DNA of 32,412 nt from Lachnospiraceae bacterium. Lineage in GTDB: Bacteria; Bacillota; Clostridia; Lachnospirales; Lachnospiraceae. Positions within the stretch are counted from its first letter, which is position 1; every line of letters starts with the position of its first letter. A program made the position numbers and the translations under genes. The DNA is taken from positions 1 through 32,412 of the forward strand of contig JALFVM010000109.1 in NCBI GenBank assembly GCA_022787145.1. Reading direction: 5' to 3'. The notes under the pieces are model-generated. The model worked only from the letters and a program-made list of their open reading frames with translations, did not search any database and was not told where the DNA came from. Of this stretch, positions 1 through 7,522 are shown piece by piece.

Positions 1-100
1 TTGATTTGGTAACATTAGAACGTTCCCCAATTTGGGGAATGCTTTGTTGTCACCATTAGCATTTTTCAGAATAGATTCGAACTGAAAGTTGTTTTTCATT
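1..100 (-). CDS. start of an unidentified gene running off the left edge
   Basis: An open frame begins with ATG at 100-98 on the minus strand, behind a weak AAAGGG ribosome site, and stays open to the window edge (33 codons, beginning MKNNFQFESILKN). In an overlapping frame a short tail (EKAEAFPKGKK, then stop) ends in TGA sharing the ATGA with this start, as in translationally coupled operons. The product is not recognised. This block is probably foreign to the tRNA next to it (see the junction at 130/131). The 12-mer GCATTCCCCAAA occurs twice on the minus strand here, at 119-108 and 42-31. The reading frame is plausible but short. Confidence 0.35.
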
Positions 101-130
101 TTTTCCCTTTGGGGAATGCCTCGGCTTTCT

Positions 131-170
131 CTTAGGAGGCGAATGCTCTATCCAGCTGAGCTATGCCGAC
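131..170 (-). tRNA. truncated tRNA-Arg(CCU), 5' half only
   Basis: Read on the minus strand from 170, the sequence gives a 5' acceptor strand GTCGGCA, a D arm GCTC...GAGC, an anticodon 5' strand TTCGC and a loop CTCCTAA with anticodon CCU (arginine, AGG codons), then one more G. After 131 there is no matching 3' half. The next bases give only an imperfect anticodon partner (GAGAA), and no variable loop, T arm (GTTCRANNC in place) or TGCCGAC acceptor strand follows. It is therefore half a tRNA joined to unrelated sequence, from a real rearrangement or a misassembly. The identity of the 5' half is clear. Confidence 0.7.
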
Positions 171-396
171 ATACGATTTTTGGCTTAAAATCAAGGTTTT
201 TCAGCCTTTTCGACCACCCGAACCGGTGACCGATTTTTTCTATTTTCAGCCGGTATTTTTTCCGGTGAAAATGCTGTTTGTGTCCTCTGTAGCACTTGGC
301 TATATCTAATCAAAATTCTTTCATCAACTTGTCAGAATACTAGCCATTACACTAAATAATAATACTATATTTCCCCTTAAAATACAAGAATCAATT
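171..396. other. intergenic leader between maf and the tRNA fragment
   Basis: No gene is visible. The stretch holds a candidate minus-strand promoter (359-387) and an imperfect hairpin at 243-271 (TTTTCA and CCGG pairing with CCGG and TGAAAA, one bulged base, T-rich loop). Minus-strand transcription would pass through a leader of about 180 nt before the tRNA 5' end at 170. Confidence 0.4.
359..387 (-). promoter_or_regulatory. candidate promoter toward the tRNA-Arg
   Basis: On the minus strand TTGTAT (387-382) and TATTAT (364-359) are separated by 17 bp. Placement just past the maf stop would suit an independent tRNA promoter. Support is sequence resemblance only, in AT-rich DNA. Confidence 0.35.
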
Positions 397-975
397 TTAT
401 TGAATCCAGTCCCGAAGTACTTTCTGATACAGCCTTGCTACCGGAAGTCCTACCACATTATTGTAGTCACCGTAAATTGCCTGAATGTATTTTGCACCGA
501 TTCCCTGAATCCCATAAGCCCCGGCCTTGTCCATCGGTTCTCTTGTTTTCACGTAAAACATAATCTCCTCTTCGGACATCGGATAAAAAGTTACTTCCGT
601 TTTCTCAGAAAAAGTACGAACTGTCTTCTTCTGTTCCTCCCACAGCACAGCCGTCACTCCGGTAAACACACAGTGCGTTTTTCCGGATAACTGACGAAGC
701 ATCACCTTTGCATCCTCCTCATCTGCGGGCTTTCCCATGATTTGATCGTCATACACAACAATCGTGTCTGCTCCAAGAATCAAAGCGTCTTCCCCCTTAT
801 GCAATTTGGCCACTTCCATCGCTTTCTGATAAGAGAGTTCTTCGACCACTTCCTTCGGAATCACACTGGTAATCTGTTCCTCTCCTTTCGCAGGTTCAAC
901 TTCAAAAGTCAGTCCAATCTGTTCCAGAAGTTCTTTTCTTCTCGGAGAAGCCGATGCCAAAATAATTTTTTTCAT
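397..975 (-). CDS. maf: Maf-family nucleoside triphosphate pyrophosphatase
   Basis: A 192-residue protein of the Maf/YhdE family, which hydrolyses non-canonical or modified nucleoside triphosphates (typically dTTP/UTP-type substrates) to monophosphates in the cytoplasm. The N-terminal signature ILASASPRRKELL and the central GADTIVV are the expected family motifs; GKPADEEDA and the YGIQG block near the C-terminus also fit. ATG at 975 is chosen because it follows an AAGGAG site by a proper distance and gives the family's usual N-terminus; a longer frame from 1008 adds 11 unrelated residues. It is the last gene of the leftward parA-parB-DUF4446-serS-DUF3881 series, 87 bp after the DUF3881-like gene. 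Confidence 0.93.
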   Translation of the reverse strand: MKKIILASASPRRKELLEQIGLTFEVEPAKGEEQITSVIPKEVVEELSYQKAMEVAKLHKGEDALILGADTIVVYDDQIMGKPADEEDAKVMLRQLSGKTHCVFTGVTAVLWEEQKKTVRTFSEKTEVTFYPMSEEEIMFYVKTREPMDKAGAYGIQGIGAKYIQAIYGDYNNVVGLPVARLYQKVLRDWIQ

Positions 976-1062
976 AGTATTTCTCCTTACTATCGCAATT
1001 CCATCCACAGTCCATATTTTACACAGACTGACTACATTTCATCAATCACTTAACTTATTATC

Positions 1063-1938
1063 CTAAAAATGCAGTTGTCCCTGCAGCCAGATAATTCCTT
1101 TAAATCTTCTGCCGATGGCAGGCTCACCAAGCATATCCTTTGCATTGATGCAAACATCAAACTGCATATCATTACAACTTAGCGTGATCTGAAAAATTTC
1201 CTCTCCCGTGTATGTATTGCGGAAACTGCTGCAGTCCATAATCTCTCCCATCACATTGTACTGATCGCACTCTATTCCATAGGGCATAAAATAGGAATCT
1301 ACAATCGAAAACACATCTTCCGTCTGGATGCGTTTACATACCATCGAGTACGTATCCATATCCTCCATTGTCAGATTTTCAATTGCCTCTTCATCGCCGC
1401 TTCTGGCATCCAGCATCAACTGGTTTCTTGTTCTGGTTGCCTCCTGCTCAATACGGACCTGTTCTTTGTCTTTTTGAACCGGCAAAAGAATCTTTCCTTC
1501 TCTTGCCAGTCCCGTCAAGGTCACCGGCTGTATGTCCGGCAACTCACAACCTCTTCCAATCTGCTGTTTGTATTCCCCGCCATTTTGCAGATAGAAAATT
1601 ACAGTCACACCAATTCTGACATCATCGCACGCTCCTGCATAGGACTCTGTTCCTGCATGGCGCTCAACCATCATCTTTTCCTGCGTGGTAATTCCCGTTC
1701 CTTTAAAATAAGGGAAATAATATTCCATCTGAAACTCATCGTTTTCGTCATATTCGCCACAGACAGAGATGCCCATATCACAGCCGTAATCTTTGGATAT
1801 CTGTGCAAATAATTGTCCGCTTTCAGCTTCTGCCAAAACTTTCTCATCGTACCTGTCCATTACCTGATTTAAAATTATATCCAGATCTTTTTTTGTTTTC
1901 ATTTCTGAAAAACCAATCGATCTCAAAAAACTATGCAT
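1063..1938 (-). CDS. DUF3881-like conserved clostridial protein
   Basis: A 291-residue soluble protein that I recognise as resembling DUF3881, a family largely confined to Lachnospiraceae and of unknown function. It has no signal peptide, membrane segment or catalytic motif that I can identify. The N-terminus HSFLRSIGFS is followed by an acidic, aromatic-rich middle and a C-terminal WLQGQLHF. Two ATGs lie six bases apart; the second (1938) sits about six bases after AAGGAG, whereas the first would touch it, so 1938 is preferred. Its position between serS and maf on the same strand suggests co-transcription with housekeeping genes. The family call is from memory of the N-terminal pattern, so moderate. 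Confidence 0.75.
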   Translation of the reverse strand: MHSFLRSIGFSEMKTKKDLDIILNQVMDRYDEKVLAEAESGQLFAQISKDYGCDMGISVCGEYDENDEFQMEYYFPYFKGTGITTQEKMMVERHAGTESYAGACDDVRIGVTVIFYLQNGGEYKQQIGRGCELPDIQPVTLTGLAREGKILLPVQKDKEQVRIEQEATRTRNQLMLDARSGDEEAIENLTMEDMDTYSMVCKRIQTEDVFSIVDSYFMPYGIECDQYNVMGEIMDCSSFRNTYTGEEIFQITLSCNDMQFDVCINAKDMLGEPAIGRRFKGIIWLQGQLHF

Positions 1939-2007
1939 AGACATCTCCTTCTGATCATATACAATCGAAACTTATTTTTTGCATCTTATTTTTATCATTT
2001 ATTTCTT

Positions 2008-3297
2008 CTATTTCTTCTTTTCAATCTTTGTCATTCCACCCATATATGGCTGCAGAGCTTTTGGAATGCTTACAGAACCATCTGCATTCAGGTTGTTCTC
2101 CAGGAATGCGATCAGCATACGAGGCGGTGCTACTACCGTGTTATTTAAGGTGTGTGCCAGATACTTCTTACCATCTTTTCCATTTACACGGATTTTCAGT
2201 CTTCTTGCCTGTGCATCACCCAGATTTGAGCAGCTTCCTACCTCAAAGTATTTTTTCTGTCTTGGAGACCATGCTTCCACGTCCACAGATTTTACTTTCA
2301 AATCTGCAAGGTCACCGGAGCAGCACTCCAGAGTACGAACCGGAATATCCATAGAACGGAACAGATCTACGGTATTCTGCCACAGTTTATCAAACCACAT
2401 TGGGCTTTCTTCCGGTTTACACACAACGATCATTTCCTGTTTTTCAAACTGGTGGATGCGGTATACACCTCTCTCCTCCAGACCATGCGCGCCTTTTTCT
2501 TTACGGAAACATGGAGAATAACTGGTCAATGTCTGTGGAAGAGATTCCTCTGGAATAATGGTATCAATAAATTTACCAATCATAGAATGCTCACTTGTTC
2601 CAATTAAGTATAAGTCTTCTCCCTCAATTTTATACATCATGGCATCCATTTCCGCAAAGCTCATAACACCAGTCACCACATTGCTGCGGATCATAAATGG
2701 TGGTACACAGTAAGTGAATCCTCTGTCAATCATGAAATCTCTTGCGTAGCTGATTACTGCAGAGTGAAGTCTTGCAATATCTCCCATCAGATAATAGAAA
2801 CCATTTCCGGCAACTCTGCGGGCACTGTCAAGATCCAGTCCGTCAAAGCTTTCCATAATCTCAGAATGATATGGGATTTCAAAATCAGGCACTACCGGCT
2901 CACCAAAACGCTCCACCTCTACGTTTTCACTGTCATCTTTTCCAATCGGTACAGACGGGTCTATGATATTCGGAATGACCATCATTTTCTGTTTTAATTC
3001 TTCTTCTACTTCTTTTTCTCTTTCGCTCAGCTTTGCGATACGGTCAGCGGAAGCAGCCACCTGTTTTTTCACTTCTTCTGCTTCTTCTTTTTTACCCTGT
3101 CCCATCAGCGCACCGATCTGCTTGCTGATTTTGTTCTTCTCTGCACGAAGAGCTTCTACCTCACCTTTGATTTCACGGTTTTCTTTGTCCAGGGCCAGAA
3201 CCTGATCTACCAGCTCCAGCTTGCTGTCCTGAAATTTATTACGAATATTCTGACGAACTACATCCGGGTTTTCTCTCACAAATTTAATATCTAACAT
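2008..3297 (-). CDS. serS: seryl-tRNA synthetase
   Basis: A 429-residue class II aminoacyl-tRNA synthetase that charges tRNA-Ser (and tRNA-Sec if present). Residues about 30-105 form the long antiparallel coiled-coil arm (KENREIKGEVEALRAEKNK and onward) that reads the tRNA variable arm. Motif 2 is visible as FRKEKGAHGLEERGVYRIHQ and motif 3 as NNTVVAPPRMLIAFLENN. Length and both motifs are normal for bacterial SerRS. ATG at 3297 follows AGGAGG. Only 24 bp separates it from the DUF4446 gene, leaving no room for a T-box leader, so expression probably depends on the parAB operon promoter or an internal one. Confidence 0.97.
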   Translation of the reverse strand: MLDIKFVRENPDVVRQNIRNKFQDSKLELVDQVLALDKENREIKGEVEALRAEKNKISKQIGALMGQGKKEEAEEVKKQVAASADRIAKLSEREKEVEEELKQKMMVIPNIIDPSVPIGKDDSENVEVERFGEPVVPDFEIPYHSEIMESFDGLDLDSARRVAGNGFYYLMGDIARLHSAVISYARDFMIDRGFTYCVPPFMIRSNVVTGVMSFAEMDAMMYKIEGEDLYLIGTSEHSMIGKFIDTIIPEESLPQTLTSYSPCFRKEKGAHGLEERGVYRIHQFEKQEMIVVCKPEESPMWFDKLWQNTVDLFRSMDIPVRTLECCSGDLADLKVKSVDVEAWSPRQKKYFEVGSCSNLGDAQARRLKIRVNGKDGKKYLAHTLNNTVVAPPRMLIAFLENNLNADGSVSIPKALQPYMGGMTKIEKKK

Positions 3298-3321
3298 GAT
3301 TTCCTCCTATTACTATTACTA

Positions 3322-3837
3322 TTACTCTTCCATTTCCATTCCATAATTTACAGCTTTTTTCAGAGCCTCTACTTCTTCTTTGCTCAGCATAACATAAGAC
3401 TCTCCTTTTACAATTTCCTTCAGATAAAGGAAACAATTGTCACGACTGTGTATTGCGTTTAATATAATACCAGTATTCTCATGATCGAGCAAGGCTAAAA
3501 CAAAACTTAATTTTCCACCCACATCATCAAACGCATCATATTTTTCCACACCATACTTGCTGTACAGTCGATTAAAATGTTCTTTCAAAAGATTGATTTC
3601 CTGCATATGATTATCTTTAATCTCCATCAGCTTATCAATCTGATTGAACTGACGTATAAATTGTTTCTCCAGGGATTGTCCATCCTGCCCTTTCATAAAG
3701 GCTTTGTAACGTTTCTCCAGTCTTGACTGCCGCATATGAATACGAACTACCCACACAGCAAAAAACACGACAACCAGGAACAGAAAAATTATAACGATTC
3801 CCGGATCCAGACCTAAACTCTCAAATAAATCGCTCAT
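3322..3837 (-). CDS. DUF4446 membrane-anchored protein
   Basis: A 171-residue protein of the DUF4446 family, routinely found beside parAB in Clostridia; function unknown. One N-terminal transmembrane helix (IVIIFLFLVVVFFAVWVV) is followed by a basic, probably coiled-coil stretch and a C-terminal domain with the family-typical YDAFDDVGGKLSFVLALLD. A TTG six bases upstream is in frame, but ATG at 3837 has the better spacing from AAGGAG. It lies five bases past the facing end of parB coordinates and so is very likely co-transcribed with it. A role linked to chromosome segregation or membrane anchoring is suggested by neighbourhood only. Confidence 0.88.
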   Translation of the reverse strand: MSDLFESLGLDPGIVIIFLFLVVVFFAVWVVRIHMRQSRLEKRYKAFMKGQDGQSLEKQFIRQFNQIDKLMEIKDNHMQEINLLKEHFNRLYSKYGVEKYDAFDDVGGKLSFVLALLDHENTGIILNAIHSRDNCFLYLKEIVKGESYVMLSKEEVEALKKAVNYGMEMEE

Positions 3838-3848
3838 CTCCAATCTCC

Positions 3849-4841
3849 TTAATGAATTGACATTGACTCAAACAGCTCTATGATTCTTTCCAATTCTTCC
3901 TGAGAATAGTATTCGATTTCTATCTTTCCCTTATTATTTTTCTTCCTATTAATAGAGACTTTCGTTCCTATAATAGATTTCATTTTTTCTTCCAGGTTTT
4001 GATAGATCGCATCCTCTGCCGTATTTGTTTCCGTTTTCTTTGCGGCGGACGGTTCCAACACTGATTTTACCAGTTTTTCCGTCTCCCGTACACTTAATTT
4101 TTCATCAAAAACTTTTGTTGCAACAGACATCTGCATCTCCATATCCGGGATTGACAAAATGGCTCTGGCATGACCGGACGTAATCATATCATCAATCAGC
4201 ATCTGCTGAACACCATCTGCCAGTTTAAGCAGTCGAATGGAGTTTGTGACAGTAACACGACTTTTAGACACACGTTCCGCAATCTCATCCTGTTTCATGT
4301 GAAACTCTTCCATCAATCGCTTATATGCCCACGCTTCCTCAATTGGATTCAAATCTTCCCGCTGAATATTTTCAATCAAGGAAATTTCTACAATCTCCTG
4401 TTCAGAATAATTTTTGATGATAACAGGAATTTCTTTTAAACCAGCCAGCTTTGCTGCTCTCCAGCGTCTCTCCCCTGCGATAATCTCATAATAATCTTTC
4501 CTGTCAGTCACCAGCAATGGCTGCAGGACTCCATATTGTTTCATGGATTCCGCAAGTTCCAACAAAGCGTCTTCATTAAAATTCTTTCGCGGCTGTTGTC
4601 TGTTTGGTTCAACTTTTGTAATCTTAACGATCGTCTCACCAGAAAGCTTCTTCTCCTCTGGCTTCTCCTCCAGCTCGGTGGATCTATGTTCTGTGGCAAC
4701 AGAATTTTCTGCATTTCCTTCGTCCGAAGTTTTCTGCATTTTATATTCCTGTCTGGATTCTGCTGATTTTGCCGGTGGAATTAACGTATTCACGCCTCCA
4801 CCCAGGCCTCTTCCAAGGCCTCCTCGTTTTTTTCCTGCCAT
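3849..4841 (-). CDS. parB: chromosome partitioning protein ParB (Spo0J)
   Basis: A 330-residue ParB. A basic Gly-rich N-terminus (KKRGGLGRGLGGG) that in this family engages ParA is followed by a variable linker to about residue 70, the ParB/Srx CTP-binding domain with GERRWRA and ENIQR motifs, a helix-turn-helix region (DEIAERVSKSRVTVTNSIRLL) that reads parS, and a C-terminal dimerisation segment ending in LFESMS. Family knowledge: ParB loads at parS, slides as a CTP-dependent clamp and recruits SMC. The gene starts immediately after the parA stop, with its GGAGG inside the parA 3' end, implying coupled translation. Its targets, the parS array and the promoter parS, lie 0.8-1.4 kb upstream. 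Confidence 0.97.
   Translation of the reverse strand: MAGKKRGGLGRGLGGGVNTLIPPAKSAESRQEYKMQKTSDEGNAENSVATEHRSTELEEKPEEKKLSGETIVKITKVEPNRQQPRKNFNEDALLELAESMKQYGVLQPLLVTDRKDYYEIIAGERRWRAAKLAGLKEIPVIIKNYSEQEIVEISLIENIQREDLNPIEEAWAYKRLMEEFHMKQDEIAERVSKSRVTVTNSIRLLKLADGVQQMLIDDMITSGHARAILSIPDMEMQMSVATKVFDEKLSVRETEKLVKSVLEPSAAKKTETNTAEDAIYQNLEEKMKSIIGTKVSINRKKNNKGKIEIEYYSQEELERIIELFESMSIH
4291..4306. promoter_or_regulatory. degenerate parS-like site inside parB
   Basis: TGTTTCATGTGAAACT matches the parS palindrome TGTTTCACGTGAAACA at 14 of 16 positions; the central CG is changed. Bacillus subtilis carries a functional parS inside spo0J, so this may be a decayed equivalent. Loss of the central CG probably weakens binding. 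Confidence 0.4.
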
Positions 4842-5609
4842 TTATGATTCCTCCCTGCCCATCACTTCCTCAGCCAGAAGGCGATATGCTTCCGCACCTG
4901 AAGATCTTGAATCATATAAATTAATCGGAAGACCGTAACTTGGGGCTTCTGCTAATCTGACATTTCGAGGTATAATTGTCTTATAAATATTTTGATTAAG
5001 ATTTTCTTTTACATTTTCCACCACTTCTAAAGAGAGATTGGTTCTGGCATCATACATGGTAAATACCACTCCTTCAATGTCCAGCTTCTTATTCAAGCGT
5101 TCCTTTACAAGATCAATCGTATGCAGCAGCTGTGATAATCCTTCCAGCGCATAATATTCACACTGGATCGGCACCAGTACGGAATCCGCTGCCGTCATCG
5201 CATTAATCGTAAGTATGCTCAAAGATGGCGGACAGTCCATGATAATGTAATCATAATTTTTCTTGACCTTCTCCAGGCAATTTTTCAAAATATATTCCCT
5301 GTCTTCCAAGCTAACCAGCTCAATTTCAGCTCCGGATAAATTCACATTTGAAGGAATCAAAGATAAATGCTCAATCACATTTTCTATTATACATTCTTTG
5401 ATTGTACTCTCCCCCAAAAGCAATTCGTACAGAGTATGTTCTACGGCATTTTTATCAATGCCGTATCCACTGGTGGAATTTCCCTGAGGGTCAATATCCA
5501 CAAGAAGAACATTCTTACCAGCTTCAGCCAGACAGGAAGATAAATTAATGGCTGTCGTAGATTTTCCTACTCCACCTTTTTGATTGGCAATCGCAATAAT
5601 TCTGCCCAT
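4842..5609 (-). CDS. parA: chromosome partitioning ATPase ParA (Soj)
   Basis: A 255-residue ParA/MinD-superfamily ATPase. The deviant Walker A (KGGVGKSTT with the signature lysine) is at residues about 11-19, the Walker A' region is [10 protein letters not shown], and Walker B is [10 protein letters not shown]. It lacks the N-terminal HTH domain of plasmid type Ia ParA, so it is the chromosomal Soj type that binds DNA non-specifically as an ATP dimer and in B. subtilis also regulates DnaA. ATG at 5609 follows AGGGAGG. It is the first gene of the leftward operon, with an extended -10 promoter directly overlooked by a parS site. Confidence 0.97.
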   Translation of the reverse strand: MGRIIAIANQKGGVGKSTTAINLSSCLAEAGKNVLLVDIDPQGNSTSGYGIDKNAVEHTLYELLLGESTIKECIIENVIEHLSLIPSNVNLSGAEIELVSLEDREYILKNCLEKVKKNYDYIIMDCPPSLSILTINAMTAADSVLVPIQCEYYALEGLSQLLHTIDLVKERLNKKLDIEGVVFTMYDARTNLSLEVVENVKENLNQNIYKTIIPRNVRLAEAPSYGLPINLYDSRSSGAEAYRLLAEEVMGREES

Positions 5610-5645
5610 CGTATTCCTCCCTATTTTAAATTTTTTCTGAGCCCT

Positions 5646-5674
5646 ATTATAGCACTTTCGTCTTTTTATTTCTA
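5646..5674 (-). promoter_or_regulatory. parA promoter (extended -10)
   Basis: On the minus strand TAGAAA (5674-5669), a 17-bp spacer and TATAAT (5651-5646) preceded by TGC make a strong extended -10 promoter about 37 bp before the parA start. The parS at 5675-5690 abuts the -35 element, so ParB bound there would probably interfere with RNA polymerase (inferred autoregulation). Confidence 0.7.
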
Positions 5675-5690
5675 CGTTTCACGTGAAACA
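5675..5690. promoter_or_regulatory. parS site upstream of parA
   Basis: CGTTTCACGTGAAACA matches the parS palindrome at 15 of 16 positions (C for T at the first). It sits directly upstream of the parA -35 element and is a likely nucleation site and autoregulatory operator. Confidence 0.85.
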
Positions 5691-5714
5691 TTTTTTGTTT
5701 TTATATGATTACAG

Positions 5715-5857
5715 GTTACTGTTCACACGGCACTATCCCGCGAGGTGTTTTGGCATGAATATGCCAAAATCCCGAGACATACAAGCCAAAATTCCATTGC
5801 CAAAGGCAATCTGGAATGAATTTTGGCTAAGTTACTGTGAACGGAGTGAACAGTAAC
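5715..5857. mobile_element. 143-bp MITE, family B, with 8-bp target duplication
   Basis: The block begins GTTACTGTTCAC and ends with its exact reverse complement GTGAACAGTAAC (12-bp perfect terminal inverted repeats). It is flanked on both sides by GATTACAG (5707-5714 and 5858-5865), which occurs only once in the uninterrupted family A copy at 11985-11992, so the 8-bp duplication is supported by an empty site in this window. Internal hairpins include TTTTGGCAT/ATGCCAAAA and AGCCAAAATTCC with GGAATGAATTTTGGCT. It has no ORF, so movement would need a transposase elsewhere. Confidence 0.8.
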
Positions 5858-5918
5858 GATTACAGTGTCAAAAGGTATTCTCCACGTCATGCTTGCATGT
5901 AAGTGGAGGTATACCTTA

Positions 5919-6015
5919 TTGATCCGCCCCACATGAGCAAGAAGTGGGGCGGGGGCCCCATGGATTGCGAATGCGGGGCAGGATTGTGGAAGTGCGTAGC
6001 ACGAAACAATCCGTA
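5919..6015. repeat. 97-bp block present in repeat A copy 1, absent from copy 2
   Basis: Copy 2 runs directly from CCTTA to ATCAAGG, whereas copy 1 has 97 bp between them. The block is GC-richer than its surroundings and contains a strong hairpin (CCGCCCCAC with AGTGGGGCGG) and a second inverted pair (GGATTG with CAATCC). No clear target duplication is visible, so either an insertion here or an internal deletion in copy 2 explains it. Confidence 0.55.
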
Positions 6016-6053
6016 ATCAAGGTTTTGGCACCTAAATCTTTTATATTTCTCAA

Positions 6054-6277
6054 TGTTTCACGTGGAACATTTGGACTGTCTGTTTTTCCTCCTCATGTTT
6101 CACGTGGAACATTTGACTTGTCTGTTTTTCCTCCTCATGTTTCACGTGGAACATTTGGACTGTCTTTTTTTCCTTTTCACGTTTCACGTGGAACATTTGA
6201 CTTGTCTGTTTTTTCTTCTCACGTTTCACGTGGAACATTTGACTTGTCTGTTTTTTTCTCATGTTTCACGTGAAACA
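6054..6277. repeat. tandem array of six parS sites
   Basis: Sites start at 6054, 6096, 6138, 6180, 6222 and 6262. The first three read TGTTTCACGTGGAACA (reverse: TGTTCCACGTGAAACA, the B. subtilis-type parS), sites 4 and 5 have C at the first base, and site 6 is the perfect palindrome TGTTTCACGTGAAACA. The first five are exactly 42 bp apart, the last 40 bp. The 26-bp spacers are pyrimidine-rich on the plus strand and similar to one another, so the array grew by tandem duplication. 42 bp equals four turns of B-DNA at 10.5 bp per turn, placing the sites on one helical face. The expected ligand is ParB encoded at 3849-4841. Confidence 0.93.
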
Positions 6278-6357
6278 TTTCATATTCTCCGTCACTGCTC
6301 ACATTCAAGTCGAATGCGCGTGAGACTTGACTCGCGAAAAAGGAAGAAATCTTTCGG

Positions 6358-6386
6358 TTGTAACTTCACTTTATTTGAATTATAAT
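6358..6386 (+). promoter_or_regulatory. promoter of the alpha/beta hydrolase gene
   Basis: TTGTAA (6358-6363), a 17-bp spacer and a perfect TATAAT (6381-6386) lie 33 bp before the chosen start codon. ParB spreading from the array ending at 6277 could reach it. Confidence 0.7.
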
Positions 6387-6418
6387 AGATGTAACAAACA
6401 AATCAGGAGGTGTGTAAT

Positions 6419-7390
6419 GTGAAAAAACAAAAAAACAAACTTATTACTCTCGGTATTTTGGTTACGATTGCGACCGGAATTATTTATATAGCAAATAAAA
6501 TCATCGCTATGTCAGCACTCTTCAAAGAGATGCTGGATGAGCCAGATGGCAACAACTATTATCATTGGCGCTTCGGTGATATCTATTACAGAAAATCCGG
6601 CCAGGGTGCTCCTCTTCTTTTAGTGCACGATTTATCTGCCGGAGGTTCCGGATATGAATGGAAAAAAATAGAAAATAAATTAAACAAACAATACACGGTA
6701 TACACCATTGATCTGTTAGGTTGCGGACGATCCGACAAGCCAAAAATCACTTATACAAATTTCATTTACGTCCAGCTTTTATGCGATTTTGTAAAAAATG
6801 TAATCAGAGAAAAAACAAACGTCATTGCCAGTGGATTATCCACATCCTTTGTCATCATGGCGTGCAATTCCAACAGTGATCTGTTCGATAAAAATATGCT
6901 GATTAACCCTCCAAGCCTTGTATCCTTAAATCAGGTTCCGGGGAAAAACAGTAAGATGCAGAAATTCCTATTGGAGATTCCGATTCTGGGAACTATGATC
7001 TATCATATTTTAGTATCCAGAGTTTTCACGAAAAATCTTTTTATCGAAGATTATTACTTCAATCCATTTCATGTGGATACTGATTTCATGGAATCTTACT
7101 ATGAGGCAGCCCATACAGGAGATGGTGCTGGAAAATATCTGCAGGCAAGCATTACAGGAAAATATCTCAATTTCAATATCCTTCACGGCCTGAAGTCAAT
7201 CAACAACAGCACCTGTATCATTGGCGGAAAAGAAGAACCTGGGATTTTGGATATTACAGAGGATTACTTACATTACAATCCGGCAATCGAAACGATTATC
7301 ATTCCAAAAGCAAAACATTTTCCACATGTGGAGCAATCTGCCGATTTTCTTGAACAGGTAGGCATTTACTTTGCGCCGGATGAATATTAA
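6419..7390 (+). CDS. membrane-anchored alpha/beta hydrolase
   Basis: A 323-residue protein with an N-terminal signal-anchor (LITLGILVTIATGIIYIA) and an alpha/beta-hydrolase fold. The oxyanion region is PLLLVHDLSAGGSGYEW, the strand after helix A is VYTIDLLGCGRSDKP, the nucleophile elbow appears as ASGLSTS (serine in G-x-S-x-S), and a C-terminal AKHFPHVEQ supplies the likely catalytic histidine. The substrate is unknown and the active domain is probably extracellular. GTG at 6419 is chosen because AGGAGG ends eight bases before it; an in-frame GTG at 6410 overlaps the ribosome site. It is the only plus-strand gene left of oriC, monocistronic, between the parS array and a terminator. Confidence 0.85.
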   Translation: MKKQKNKLITLGILVTIATGIIYIANKIIAMSALFKEMLDEPDGNNYYHWRFGDIYYRKSGQGAPLLLVHDLSAGGSGYEWKKIENKLNKQYTVYTIDLLGCGRSDKPKITYTNFIYVQLLCDFVKNVIREKTNVIASGLSTSFVIMACNSNSDLFDKNMLINPPSLVSLNQVPGKNSKMQKFLLEIPILGTMIYHILVSRVFTKNLFIEDYYFNPFHVDTDFMESYYEAAHTGDGAGKYLQASITGKYLNFNILHGLKSINNSTCIIGGKEEPGILDITEDYLHYNPAIETIIIPKAKHFPHVEQSADFLEQVGIYFAPDEY

Positions 7391-7522
7391 GGTTCCAACA
7401 ACTTCAAAAATCAACGAATGAAAACATTCGTATCCTTATAATGAATTACATGGATTTATTTACTGAGAAATTGTGTATGATATTTTGTATGATATTTTGT
7501 ATCCTATAAATTCATATCTACG

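Larger units (their letters stand above)
5707..6038. repeat. palindromic intergenic repeat, family A, copy 1 (disrupted)
   Basis: The outer ends GATTACAGTGTCAAAA (first half at 5858-5873) and the reverse of TTTTGGCACCTAAATC form imperfect terminal inverted repeats. Inside are nested arms: GGTAT with ATACC, CTCCAC with GTGGAG, and CATGC-TT-GCATG. A clean 84-bp copy lies at 11985-12068. This copy carries two extra blocks: a 143-bp element (5715-5857) within its first eight bases, and 97 bp (5919-6015) between the arms. It has no coding potential and looks like a MITE or REP-type family. Confidence 0.75.

Noticed and set aside
60-130. T-loop-like word GTTCGAATC as the missing 3' half of the tRNA, or a group I intron in tRNA-Arg
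   Set aside because: The flanking bases do not form a T stem or an acceptor partner, and the region is better read as codons of a coupled gene pair; no intron core was found and no 3' exon follows.
3298-3321. T-box leader upstream of serS
   Set aside because: Only 24 bp separate serS from the upstream gene.
6054-6277. CRISPR array
   Set aside because: Repeats are palindromic parS sites and the spacers are near-identical to each other, opposite to CRISPR spacers; no cas genes.
6050-6385. Repetitive ORFs on both strands across the parS array
   Set aside because: They only translate the 42-bp DNA repeat (42 is divisible by three, so frames stay open); no suitable ribosome site, and all three overlap the same array.
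7474-7505. Short direct repeat TGTATGATATTT before the rsmG terminator
   Set aside because: Only two AT-rich 12-bp units; too little to call functional.
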